From Candidatus Stoquefichus sp. (lineage in GTDB: Bacteria > Bacillota_I > Bacilli_A > Erysipelotrichales > Coprobacillaceae): DNA of 50,609 nucleotides. The stretch covers positions 1 to 50,609 of the forward strand of contig JAETUM010000016.1 in the NCBI GenBank assembly GCA_021768625.1, given 5' to 3'. The position numbers were made by a program, and so were the translations under genes. Positions 1 to 8,462 of the stretch are shown here, piece by piece. The notes beneath the pieces are model-generated. The model was given only the letters and a program-made list of their open reading frames with translations. It did no database searches and was not told where the DNA came from. The first letter of the stretch is position 1, and each line of letters opens with the position of its first letter.

Positions 1-38
1 TCATCAATGATATATTTTACAATATCCTTTTTACTCAT
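1..38 (-). CDS. 5' end of an unknown gene (cut by window edge)
   Basis: Only the first 12 codons, beginning MSKKDIVKYIID, lie in the window. The ATG is the complement of 36-38. It is preceded on the minus strand by a strong Shine-Dalgarno (AAAGGAGG, about 49-56) and a good promoter at 69-97, so this is a real gene start. The fragment is too short to name a function. Confidence 0.6.
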   Translation of the reverse strand, partial: MSKKDIVKYIID

Positions 39-68
39 AATAAAAATCCTCCTTTGGTAGTTAATATT

Positions 69-97
69 ATTCTACCAATGAAGGACTGTTTACACAA
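69..97 (-). promoter_or_regulatory. sigma-A-type promoter of the left-edge gene
   Basis: On the minus strand the sequence reads TTGTGT (92-97), a 17-bp spacer, then TAGAAT (69-74) with an upstream TG (extended -10). It lies about 30 bp before the gene start at 38. The rest of 98-280 is AT-rich with no gene that I can support. Confidence 0.6.
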
Positions 98-273
98 AAT
101 ATTTTATACTCTCAATATACCAATTTAATCAATTAGGATTTATCCAGAAAAGGGTGTCAATAATTTTCAATTTGATATCATTTTAATAGAAATTTGTATA
201 TAAATTCATGTAAAACTATATATTTTAATTTTTATGATATATAGGTTGCAACAAATAGAAATTTTAGCTTTCT

Positions 274-322
274 CATAAAAAAACTCTTTGGTAGATATGG
301 ATTTTATCCAACCAAAGAGTTT
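274..322 (-). terminator. Rho-independent terminator of pfp
   Basis: A 12-bp perfect inverted repeat (AAACTCTTTGGT at 281-292, ACCAAAGAGTTT at 311-322) stands just past the pfp stop codon. On the minus strand it is followed by a run of T. Confidence 0.88.
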
Positions 323-326
323 TCTA

Positions 327-1568
327 TTAATCTTGTTTTAAATGATCTATATTTGCATAACAAGGAATACCATTTTCATATGTAATATTTACTTCGCCTT
401 GAATGAGAGGATATAAATATTCATAAAGTTCTTTTGTTATATCATTATGTTCTTTGTTAATCCATTCAACAGGAATACGTTGTTCCATATTAGCAATTTG
501 ACTAACATCTTTGAAGTCACATTCAACAGTATATGGATGATTGTGAATACGATTAAAAATCATCATCACACCAGTTTCTCCTGCCATCGATGTTTTCACT
601 GCGTATCGACCTATTTCAAATGATTCATCTAAATCAATTTTTGATGCTATATGCATTGCGCATCGTTGTAGAACATTTAATTCAATACTTCTTACTTTAC
701 ATTTGAATTCTTTATAAACCATTGTTTCTAATACTTTTCCTGTACCAGAATGCAAAATATGTCCAAAAGCATCACGTTTAGCATATTGTGAATCTGAATC
801 TAAAAACTGTCCATCTTCTGTTTTGATTCCTTCACTTACTGCAATAATAACACTTCGTTTTCTTTTGAATACCTCACGAATATCATTTAAGAAATTTTCC
901 TTAATGAATGGAACCTCTGGAAGATAAATTAAATCGGGTGCATCGCTATATTTTGTTCTTGCTAAAGCACTTGCAGCAGTTAACCATCCTGCATTTCTTC
1001 CCATGATTTCTACAATTGTAACAGCATTTAATTTATAGATAGAGCTATCATATGCAACTTCTAACATTGAAGTAGCAACATATTTTGCAGCTGAACCAAA
1101 CCCAGGAGTATGATCTGTACCCATAAGATCATTATCTATAGTTTTTGGTATTCCAACAAAACGAATAGGGGATTTAATAACACTTGCATATTGTGATAAC
1201 TTTGCTACTGTATCCATAGAATCATTACCACCAATATAATAAAAATCAGTAATATTGAGTTTCTCAAACGTTTGAAATAATAGATCATATGTTTGAGAAT
1301 CTTCTACATATGTAGGTAATTTATAACGACAAGAACCTAAATACATTGCAGGAGAGTGTTTTAAATCATTGATTTTTTCGGGAGTATTAAAGGTTTGTAA
1401 TAAATCCATATATTTATTTTCAAGCAATCCCTTAATCCCATTAATCATTCCATAAATATGATTAAATTGTTTTGTATCAATACATTCAGCAATAATACCT
1501 GCTAGAGAAGCATTAATTGCAGCAGTTGGACCACCTGATTGTCCAATAAAACAGTTTCTTTTTTCCAT
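327..1568 (-). CDS. pfp: 6-phosphofructokinase, pyrophosphate-dependent type
   Basis: A 413-residue phosphofructokinase-family enzyme that phosphorylates fructose 6-phosphate in glycolysis. Visible motifs are the N-terminal phosphate loop (GQSGGPTAAIN, about residues 9-19), IGGNDSMDT, PKTIDNDL, TPGFGSAAKY and EIMGRNAGW. In this superfamily the ATP enzymes carry GGDGS and PGTIDND; the Lys in PKTIDND and the Asp after GGN mark the pyrophosphate-using clade, so PPi is the likely phosphoryl donor (inference from family motifs). The start is supported by a Shine-Dalgarno (AAAGGAGT, complement of 1576-1583) and an extended -10 (TGATAGAAT, complement of 1599-1604 plus TG). It is monocistronic and divergent from nifJ. 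A PPi enzyme would save ATP in an anaerobe that also uses pyruvate:ferredoxin oxidoreductase. Confidence 0.9.
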   Translation of the reverse strand: MEKRNCFIGQSGGPTAAINASLAGIIAECIDTKQFNHIYGMINGIKGLLENKYMDLLQTFNTPEKINDLKHSPAMYLGSCRYKLPTYVEDSQTYDLLFQTFEKLNITDFYYIGGNDSMDTVAKLSQYASVIKSPIRFVGIPKTIDNDLMGTDHTPGFGSAAKYVATSMLEVAYDSSIYKLNAVTIVEIMGRNAGWLTAASALARTKYSDAPDLIYLPEVPFIKENFLNDIREVFKRKRSVIIAVSEGIKTEDGQFLDSDSQYAKRDAFGHILHSGTGKVLETMVYKEFKCKVRSIELNVLQRCAMHIASKIDLDESFEIGRYAVKTSMAGETGVMMIFNRIHNHPYTVECDFKDVSQIANMEQRIPVEWINKEHNDITKELYEYLYPLIQGEVNITYENGIPCYANIDHLKQD

Positions 1569-1699
1569 GACTAAGACTCCTTTACTTTATTCTCCATTAT
1601 TCTATCATTTTTTCTCTATAAAAAAAAGTTAATTTCAAAGGAAGATAGATGAATATTAAGAAAATGAAAGCGAATAAAAAAAGTATAACCAAATATAGG

Positions 1700-1718
1700 A
1701 ATAATGATAATCATTTTA
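1700..1718 (+). promoter_or_regulatory. Fur-box-like palindrome upstream of nifJ
   Basis: AATGATAATCATT at 1703-1715 is a perfect 6-1-6 palindrome. The surrounding 19 bases match the classic Fur-box consensus (GATAATGATAATCATTATC) at 16 positions. It lies about 80 bp before the nifJ start, between the divergent pfp and nifJ genes. Binding by Fur, PerR or a related metalloregulator is inference. Confidence 0.5.
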
Positions 1719-1797
1719 CGTGAATTTTTAAAGAAATGATATGGAAATTTGTTTTCAACAAGAGTATACTATACATATATACAGGAGGAAAATGTTT

Positions 1798-4700
1798 ATG
1801 TCAAAAAAGTATTTATCTATGGATGGTAATACTGCTGCTGCACACGTAGCTTATGCTTTTAGTGAAGTTGCAAGTATCTATCCAATTACCCCATCTTCTC
1901 CTATGGCTGAAAATGCTGAAAACTGGGCAGCCCAAGGGAAGAAGAATATTTTTGGATCTGCTGTAAATGTTGTTGAAATGCAATCAGAAGCAGGTGCTGC
2001 TGGGGCAGTACATGGTGCATTACAAGGTGGAGCTTTAGCAACAACTTTTACTGCATCACAAGGTTTGCTGTTAATGATACCAAACCTATATAAAATTCAA
2101 GGTGAATTGTTACCTGGTGTTTTTCATGTTGCAGCGAGAGCTTTAGCAACACGTTCATTAAATATTTTTGGAGATCATCAAGATGTTTATGCTTGCCGTC
2201 AAATCGGTGTGCCTATGATTTGTTCTCATAGTGTTCAAGAGGTTATGGATTTAGGTGGTATTGCACACTTAACTGCTATTAAAGCAAGTGTACCAGTTAT
2301 TCATTTCTTTGATGGATTTAGAACTTCTCATGAAATTCAAAAAGTTGAAGTCATGGATTATGATGTATTAGAAAGTTTACTTGATAAAGAGGCATTAAAG
2401 AAATTCAAAGAAAATGCATTAAATCCACATACAAACCCAATTGAACGTGGTGGTGCTGAAAATGATGATATCTATTTCCAAGGTAGAGAAGCACAAAATC
2501 AACATTATGAAGCTGTAGTTGAAGTTGTTGCTGATTATATGAAAAAGATTTCAGATATTACTGGAAGAGAATATGCACCATTTACATATTATGGAGCAAA
2601 TGATGCAACACGTGTCATTATTGCTATGGGTTCTGTTACTGAAACAGTCAAAGAAACTATTGATGAATTAATAAAACGTGGAGAAAAAGTTGGTTTAGTA
2701 AAAGTTCACTTATATAGACCATTTTCACCAAAATATTTATTAAATGTTTTACCAGAAACAGTCGAAAAGATTGCTGTTTTAGATCGTACTAAAGAAATGG
2801 GAGCAACTGGTGAACCATTATACTTAGATGTTGTATCAGTATTAAAAGACAAGAATGTAACAATAGTTGGTGGACGTTATGGTATGGGTTCTAAAGATAC
2901 AACTCCACGTCAAATTAAGGCTGTATATGATCATTTAAATGAAAATGATCCATTTACATCATTTACTATTGGAATTAATGATGATGTTACTCATTTATCA
3001 TTAAAAGAAGATCCTGACTTTACTGTAGATGCAGATTATACTGCTTGTTTATTCTATGGATTAGGATCAGATGGTACTGTATCTGCTAATAAGTCTTCTA
3101 TTAAGATTATCGGAGATCATACTGATCTATATTCACAAGCATATTTTGCATATGATAGTAAAAAAGCTGGTGGAGCAACTCGTTCTAATTTAAGATTTGG
3201 GCATACACCAATTCGTGCAACTTATTATGTTAATAATGCTGATTTTGTATCATGTTCTTTAGATAACTATTGTTTAAAATATGATATGTTAAAAAATCTT
3301 AAAAAAGGTGGAACATTCTTATTAAATACAGAATTTAATGAAGAAGAAATTGTTGATTACTTACCAAATAAATTAAAGAAACAATTAGCTGATAAAGAAG
3401 CTAAATTCTATATTATTAATGCAAATAAGATTGCTCATGAAATTGGAATGGGAAGAAGAACAAATACTATTCTTCAATCAGCATTCTTTGCATTAAATCC
3501 ACAAATTTTACCAATTGATAAAGCAGTAGAGTATATGAAGTCTATGGCTAAGAAAACATATGGTAAAAAAGGTGATGCAGTTGTTGAATTAAACTATAAA
3601 GCTATTGATGCTGGAAAAGATGCTATTGTAGAAGTAAAAGTTGATTCTTCATGGGCTGACTTAACTGTTAATGAAGCACGTCAACGTACAGGTGATGATC
3701 ATTTTGATAACTTTGTATCAGTGATTAATTCATTAGATGGTTATGATTTACCAGTTTCAGCATTCATGGATAAACTTGATGGTTCTATGCAATCAGGTGT
3801 AGCAATTAAAGAAAAACGTGGTATTGCAATCGAAGTACCTAAATGGAATAAAGAAAATTGTATTCAATGTAATAACTGTGTTATGGTATGTCCTCATGCA
3901 ACAATCCGTGCATTCTTATTAGATGAAGATGAAATGAAGGCATTACCAGAAGATATTTCAAATGATGTCTTAAAACCAATGGGTAAAAATGTTGATGGTT
4001 TAGTATACCGTATACAAGTTTCACCAGATAACTGTGTAGGTTGTGGATTGTGTGTAACTGAATGTCCAGGTATGAGAGGAAATAAAGCATTAACAATGGT
4101 ACCAGTTAAAGAAGAATTGGATCATGCACAATTAGCTGATGCTATGTATGCTAATGTTACATATAAGGCTGATCGTTACCCAACAACAACAGTTAAAGGT
4201 GTTGGATTCATGAGACCATATTTTGAAGTTTCTGGAGCTTGTGGTGGATGTGGAGAAACTCCATACTATCGTTTGGCTTCTCAATTATTTGGTAAAGATA
4301 TGAGAATTGCTAATGCAACAGGATGTAGTTCTATCTACACAGGGTCAACTCCATCAACTCCATGTACAGTTGATGAGAATGGACAAGGACCTGCATGGGC
4401 AAATTCATTATTTGAAGATAATGCCGAATTTGGATTTGGTATGAAGTTGGCTGAAAACTATAAAGCAAAACATATTTTAGAAATCATTGCAGCTTATAAA
4501 GATGACTGTGAAGCAGAATTACAAGAAGTTTTAAATAAATATGTTGAAGTTAAAGGACAAAGAGAAGAAGAAAGAGCATTATATGATCAATTAGTATCAT
4601 TAGTAGAAGCATCTCAATGTGAAGGTATCAAAGCCTTATTAGATATGAAAGGTGATTTGGTTACAAAATCACAATGGATTATTGGTGGAGATGGATGGGC

Positions 4701-5316
4701 ATACGACATTGGTTATGGTGGAGTAGACCATGTATTAGCTAATGATCAAAATGTTAATATCTTAGTATTAGATACAGAAGTTTATTCTAATACAGGTGGA
4801 CAATCTTCTAAATCTTCACAAGCTGGTTCTATTGCTAAGTTTACTGCTGGTGGTAAAGCTGTAGCTAAGAAAGATTTAGCACAAATTGCAATGGCATATG
4901 GACATGTTTATGTAGCACAAGTTGCTATGGGAGCTAATCCAATGCAAACAATTAAAGCATTCAAAGAAGCAGAAAGTTATGATGGACCTTCATTGATTAT
5001 TGCTTATTCTCCATGTATGGAACATGGAATTAAAGGTGGTTTAGCAAATCATCAACAACAACAAAAACGTGCTATTGAATGTGGATATTTCAACTTATTA
5101 AGATATGATCCTCGTTTAGAAGAAGCTGGAAAGAATCCATTACAAGTAGATTCTAAAGAACCAGATTTCACTAAATTTAAAGATTTCTTATTAAGCGAAA
5201 ACAGATTTGCTCAATTATCTAAAGTTAACCCAGATCATGCTGCTGACTTAATGGATAAATGTGAAGCAGATGCTAAGAAACGTCGTGCTCGCTTAGAACG
5301 TATGACAAAAGAATAA
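1798..5316 (+). CDS. nifJ: pyruvate:ferredoxin (flavodoxin) oxidoreductase
   Basis: A 1172-residue single-chain pyruvate:ferredoxin oxidoreductase: pyruvate plus CoA to acetyl-CoA, CO2 and reduced ferredoxin, in the cytoplasm. Domains in order: N-terminal pyruvate-binding domain (YPITPSSPMAE), transketolase-like domain II, gamma domain, the EKR motif near residue 672, two [4Fe-4S] ferredoxin motifs (CIQCNNC from residue 688, CVGCGLC from 746), the GACGGCGE Cys pair, and the thiamine diphosphate domain (GDGWAYDIGYGG near 964 and the VYSNTGGQSSKSS motif). The open frame reaches back to 1741, but AGGAGG at 1783-1788 sits 9 nt before ATG 1798 and only 3 nt before ATG 1792, so 1798 is chosen. A Fur-like palindrome lies upstream and a terminator follows. 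All cofactor motifs are intact. Confidence 0.97.
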   Translation: MSKKYLSMDGNTAAAHVAYAFSEVASIYPITPSSPMAENAENWAAQGKKNIFGSAVNVVEMQSEAGAAGAVHGALQGGALATTFTASQGLLLMIPNLYKIQGELLPGVFHVAARALATRSLNIFGDHQDVYACRQIGVPMICSHSVQEVMDLGGIAHLTAIKASVPVIHFFDGFRTSHEIQKVEVMDYDVLESLLDKEALKKFKENALNPHTNPIERGGAENDDIYFQGREAQNQHYEAVVEVVADYMKKISDITGREYAPFTYYGANDATRVIIAMGSVTETVKETIDELIKRGEKVGLVKVHLYRPFSPKYLLNVLPETVEKIAVLDRTKEMGATGEPLYLDVVSVLKDKNVTIVGGRYGMGSKDTTPRQIKAVYDHLNENDPFTSFTIGINDDVTHLSLKEDPDFTVDADYTACLFYGLGSDGTVSANKSSIKIIGDHTDLYSQAYFAYDSKKAGGATRSNLRFGHTPIRATYYVNNADFVSCSLDNYCLKYDMLKNLKKGGTFLLNTEFNEEEIVDYLPNKLKKQLADKEAKFYIINANKIAHEIGMGRRTNTILQSAFFALNPQILPIDKAVEYMKSMAKKTYGKKGDAVVELNYKAIDAGKDAIVEVKVDSSWADLTVNEARQRTGDDHFDNFVSVINSLDGYDLPVSAFMDKLDGSMQSGVAIKEKRGIAIEVPKWNKENCIQCNNCVMVCPHATIRAFLLDEDEMKALPEDISNDVLKPMGKNVDGLVYRIQVSPDNCVGCGLCVTECPGMRGNKALTMVPVKEELDHAQLADAMYANVTYKADRYPTTTVKGVGFMRPYFEVSGACGGCGETPYYRLASQLFGKDMRIANATGCSSIYTGSTPSTPCTVDENGQGPAWANSLFEDNAEFGFGMKLAENYKAKHILEIIAAYKDDCEAELQEVLNKYVEVKGQREEERALYDQLVSLVEASQCEGIKALLDMKGDLVTKSQWIIGGDGWAYDIGYGGVDHVLANDQNVNILVLDTEVYSNTGGQSSKSSQAGSIAKFTAGGKAVAKKDLAQIAMAYGHVYVAQVAMGANPMQTIKAFKEAESYDGPSLIIAYSPCMEHGIKGGLANHQQQQKRAIECGYFNLLRYDPRLEEAGKNPLQVDSKEPDFTKFKDFLLSENRFAQLSKVNPDHAADLMDKCEADAKKRRARLERMTKE

Positions 5317-5324
5317 CAAATAAG

Positions 5325-5360
5325 AAGATGAATAGTTGATATGATTATTCATCTTTTTTA
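5325..5360 (+). terminator. Rho-independent terminator of nifJ
   Basis: A hairpin with stem AAGATGAATA-type repeats (5325-5334 with 5346-5355) is followed by a T run. Confidence 0.8.
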
Positions 5361-5384
5361 TTTCATTTTCTTATAACTTTGTAG

Positions 5385-5390
5385 TATAAT
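5385..5390 (+). promoter_or_regulatory. -10 box of the metallophosphoesterase/dehydrogenase pair
   Basis: A perfect TATAAT lies 20 bp before the start codon at 5410 and just after the nifJ terminator. The -35 (TTCATT, 5362-5367) is poor. Confidence 0.45.
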
Positions 5391-5409
5391 ACGCTCGAGA
5401 GGTGACAAT

Positions 5410-6861
5410 ATGAAAGATTTTATTTATATGAATACATTTTTCAATATGATTTATGGAAATGAATCTGCATATATAAGAGACATACAATCTCCTCAATTTA
5501 TTGAGGGGTATATAAAGTGGTTAGAAACTTACCAAATCTTTATGCCAGTATTGTCATCATTGAAAGAAAGTCATTTGAATATGATAGCATCATGTCATAA
5601 GATTATAGATGTAGATCATATTTTACATATATCACTATCAGAAGAAATAAAAAGTATTTCTGATTTTTATCAAGAAAAGACACATGTTTTATATATCCCT
5701 GGACTAAATAATGAAGAGGTTTTAAATATTCCCTTTCAAAAATTAAACGATGTTTATTTTTATCAAATTCACCAATCATTCTCTAAACAAGACTTATCAT
5801 TTTATGATCCATTTTTTTCTTTTATATATGCTATGAATCATGCGGATTTATGGCCTGGCATTCTTATCTTTAATCATCAAAAGCGTATCTTTACTCCTTT
5901 ATCAAACCAAAATGATTTACAAGAATTAATAAGTCATATACAAAATCAAGATGATTTATTTGAGGTTTATGCAAATTATCAAGAGGATTCATATTTTTTA
6001 CAACTGAGTGATTTACATTTAGGTAAAAATAAAAGACAAAAAGGATTGATACAATTGTATAATTCATTAGATATGCTCATTCCTCATCTTTATTCACCTT
6101 ATCCATTAAAAGTTTTGATTACTGGAGATTTGATGGAATCACCTAATAGAAAAAATATGTATCTCGCTAATGATTTTATGAATAGTTTAAAGAAAAGATA
6201 CAAAGCGAATGTTACATTTATATTAGGAAATCATGATGTTATTGTTCACGGTTTTAATATGGCGAGGAATCAAAAGAGTAAGGTTATAGCTTATTTACTT
6301 GGAGAAAATATTAAAGCTATAGAACAAGAAAAAATCATTATTGTTAAAATGGATACAACAAGTGAAGGAAATCTTGCAAGAGGGAAAATAGGGCTAAGGC
6401 AATTACAAGAAATAGATGATGAACTAGAGGCTATAGATCATATTGAAGAATATACGATTCTTGTGATGTTACATCACCATGTTTATCCTATTTCAAAAGC
6501 ACAATTTATTAAGACAAAGTGGCATGAAAAAACATTCATTAATAATATTGTGGAAACATCTAAAGTTTTAGTTGATGCATCTTTGCTTATTCATTGGTTA
6601 GATAAAAAGAATATTCATTATATTTTTCATGGACATAAGCATTTACCTTTCTTTAGGAAAGTAGATGATAAGTATTATATAGCAGCTGGCTCAGCAACAG
6701 GTGGATTAAAGGAAAGTCGTAGCCGATATATTTCATATAATCTTATAAAGTATAATGGGGTACAAAAAAAGATGAAAACATGTCTTATTTTTTATGATGA
6801 TAAGGCAAAAGCAGAAAGACAAAGAGTAGAACTTTACATATTTAAGGAGGATGATGTATGA
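5410..6861 (+). CDS. calcineurin-like metallophosphoesterase with novel N-terminal half
   Basis: A 483-residue protein. Its C-terminal half carries all the metal-binding motifs of the calcineurin-like phosphoesterase superfamily: DLHLG (Asp-x-His, about residues 201-203), GDLMES (about 239), GNHD (273-276), LHHHV, and GHKH (408-411). Two divalent metals and hydrolysis of a phosphate ester are therefore expected; the substrate is unknown. The first ~195 residues match no domain I recognise and have no signal peptide, so it is probably cytoplasmic. It is preceded by AGGTG and a TATAAT box. Its last codons overlap the next gene by 4 nt (ATGA), so the two are translationally coupled. Confidence 0.85.
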   Translation: MKDFIYMNTFFNMIYGNESAYIRDIQSPQFIEGYIKWLETYQIFMPVLSSLKESHLNMIASCHKIIDVDHILHISLSEEIKSISDFYQEKTHVLYIPGLNNEEVLNIPFQKLNDVYFYQIHQSFSKQDLSFYDPFFSFIYAMNHADLWPGILIFNHQKRIFTPLSNQNDLQELISHIQNQDDLFEVYANYQEDSYFLQLSDLHLGKNKRQKGLIQLYNSLDMLIPHLYSPYPLKVLITGDLMESPNRKNMYLANDFMNSLKKRYKANVTFILGNHDVIVHGFNMARNQKSKVIAYLLGENIKAIEQEKIIIVKMDTTSEGNLARGKIGLRQLQEIDDELEAIDHIEEYTILVMLHHHVYPISKAQFIKTKWHEKTFINNIVETSKVLVDASLLIHWLDKKNIHYIFHGHKHLPFFRKVDDKYYIAAGSATGGLKESRSRYISYNLIKYNGVQKKMKTCLIFYDDKAKAERQRVELYIFKEDDV

Positions 6862-8249
6862 AAATCGTTGATAAGATGAAAGATGATGAGTTAGGGTTAG
6901 CTCTTCTTTACAATTTTACAAAAGGATATGGAAAACCTGTTCCTATGGATTATTATGATATTGTTTTACCATTATTGTATAATGACACTTTTAGAAGTGA
7001 GATACAGAATCATAATAATATTATGGATTGTATAAATGCATGTATTATTCAAGAAGAATATTTTCAAGAAAATATTCTAAAGAGTATTGAAGATTATCAA
7101 CCAATGACATCTAAAGCTTTGGGAGTTGCTATGATTCAACATATTTTGAATTTTCAAATTGTTGATCAAACAATGTGTGGTGTTGCTTTAGAATCAACAA
7201 TACTTGACTTAAATGAAGCAATTTTATTAGGTCAAATGCTTCAAAATTTATCAATGGATGAAATAAGGGATTTATTGAAAAGAAAAAATAAAAAAATAGT
7301 TATATTACAAGCAGCTTCTGTGGGGCAAGATTTAGATTTATCTCACTTTCATCAATTAGGTCATGTTGTTATGTATGATTATACATTACAGGAAGAAGTA
7401 AGAGAGAGAATACAAGATGCACAGATTGTTATAACAAATAAGAATTTAATGAATGAAGAAGTTTTATCAGGATTAGATCAATTAGAGATGATTGGTTTAA
7501 CAGCAACAGGTGTAAATAATATTGATTTAGACTATTGTCAAAAGCATCATATTAAGGTTGTGAATGTTAAAGGTTATTCTACAGATACAGTTGCACAACA
7601 TACAATTGCATTACTTATGCATTTAGTAGAGAAAAATGCTATTTATGATCATTATGTTAAATCAAAGGAATATGAAAGAAGTGGATCTTTTAGTTATTTT
7701 AATGATGTTTTTCATGATATTTCATCCATGACATGGGGAATAGTAGGATTAGGAGATATTGGTCGAAAAGTCGCTTTAATAGCAACTACTATGGGAGCGA
7801 AAGTTCAATACTATTCAACAAGTGGAAGAAATAGTACAGCAGATTATCAACAAGTTGATTTTGAAACATTATTAAAAACATCAGATATTATTAGTATTCA
7901 TGCGCCACTTAATGAAAATACAAAGTATTTATTTAATGAAGAGGCATTATTAAAAATGAAAAAGTCAGCTTATTTAATTAATGTGGGTAGAGGTGGTATC
8001 ATTGATGAAAAAGCTCTTGTTAAAGTATTCAATGAAGGGCATTTAGCAGGTATTGGCTTAGATGTGTTTGAACATGAACCATTACTAGAAGATGATATTC
8101 TTTATCAAATCAAAGATATGGATAGAGTTATATTAACACCACATATTGCTTGGGGTTCAATAGAAGCTAGACAAAGATGTGTTGATGAAGTTTATAAAAA
8201 TATTTTGGCTCATTTAAAAGGTGAAAAACGAAATATTGTTGTTGAATAA
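6858..8249 (+). CDS. D-2-hydroxyacid dehydrogenase with N-terminal helical extension
   Basis: 463 residues. From about residue 150 on it is a D-isomer-specific 2-hydroxyacid dehydrogenase (3-phosphoglycerate dehydrogenase-like): TGVNNIDLDYC, the NAD-binding GLGDIG (about 298-303), NVGRGGIIDE with the substrate-binding Arg, GLDVFEHEP, and the catalytic His in TPHIAW (residue 429). The first ~130 residues are an extra predicted helical domain (around LLYNFTKGYGKPVP and DIVLPLLY) that ordinary members (about 310-330 residues) lack. There is no ACT domain, so it is not a classical regulated SerA. It starts with GGAGG spacing inside the previous gene and is followed by a clear terminator. The true substrate cannot be told from sequence. 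Confidence 0.85.
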   Translation: MKIVDKMKDDELGLALLYNFTKGYGKPVPMDYYDIVLPLLYNDTFRSEIQNHNNIMDCINACIIQEEYFQENILKSIEDYQPMTSKALGVAMIQHILNFQIVDQTMCGVALESTILDLNEAILLGQMLQNLSMDEIRDLLKRKNKKIVILQAASVGQDLDLSHFHQLGHVVMYDYTLQEEVRERIQDAQIVITNKNLMNEEVLSGLDQLEMIGLTATGVNNIDLDYCQKHHIKVVNVKGYSTDTVAQHTIALLMHLVEKNAIYDHYVKSKEYERSGSFSYFNDVFHDISSMTWGIVGLGDIGRKVALIATTMGAKVQYYSTSGRNSTADYQQVDFETLLKTSDIISIHAPLNENTKYLFNEEALLKMKKSAYLINVGRGGIIDEKALVKVFNEGHLAGIGLDVFEHEPLLEDDILYQIKDMDRVILTPHIAWGSIEARQRCVDEVYKNILAHLKGEKRNIVVE

Positions 8250-8259
8250 TATATATTGT

Positions 8260-8285
8260 GGATTTCCTAAGGAAATCCTTTTCTT
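8260..8285 (+). terminator. Rho-independent terminator after the dehydrogenase
   Basis: A perfect 8-bp stem (GGATTTCC at 8260-8267, GGAAATCC at 8271-8278) with a 3-nt loop is followed by TTTTCTT. Confidence 0.85.
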
Positions 8286-8295
8286 ATAAAAAGGA

Positions 8296-8324
8296 TTGTA
8301 ATTTGATAGAAATAAGTCTATTAT
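8296..8324 (+). promoter_or_regulatory. promoter of the ECF transporter leader
   Basis: TTGTAA (8296-8301), a 17-bp spacer and TATTAT (8319-8324). The -10 overlaps a 6-5-6 palindrome (AGTCTA at 8315, TAGACT at 8326). The expected transcript start near 8331 would place the whole structured leader in the RNA. Confidence 0.5.
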
Positions 8325-8345
8325 ATAGACTATATTATTAAGAAA

Positions 8346-8460
8346 AGGAGGAGTCTACGTTAGTAGCAAAGAATGTACGGTTATTTGATCGGAATTAACG
8401 CCTGTGGACTAGAAATGAGGACGAAGCAGGAAACTTTGTGCTGATACAGTAGCATTTTTG
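8346..8460 (+). ncRNA. structured 5' leader, candidate riboswitch or attenuator, class unknown
   Basis: About 115 nt of unusually GC-rich, stem-rich sequence directly before the ECF gene. Stem 1 pairs AGTCTAC (8352-8358) with GTGGACT (8404-8410) and extends inwards with GTTA (8359-8362) and TAAC (8396-8399). Stem 2 pairs ACGAAG (8421-8426) with CTTTGT (8434-8439). A last hairpin pairs TGCTG (8439-8443) with TAGCA (8450-8454) and is followed by TTTTTG, as in a terminator. Stem 2 and the last hairpin share base 8439 and could compete. The 5' side contains AAGGAGGA at 8345-8352 but no start codon follows it. I could not match it to the THF, TPP, preQ1, SAM or T-box consensus. Confidence 0.5.
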
Positions 8461-8462
8461 TT

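Noticed and set aside
8346-8460. THF riboswitch upstream of the folT-like gene
   Set aside because: Only short stretches (GGAG, ACGAAG) agree; the conserved GUUAAG core and the closing CUCC strand are missing. Left as class unknown.
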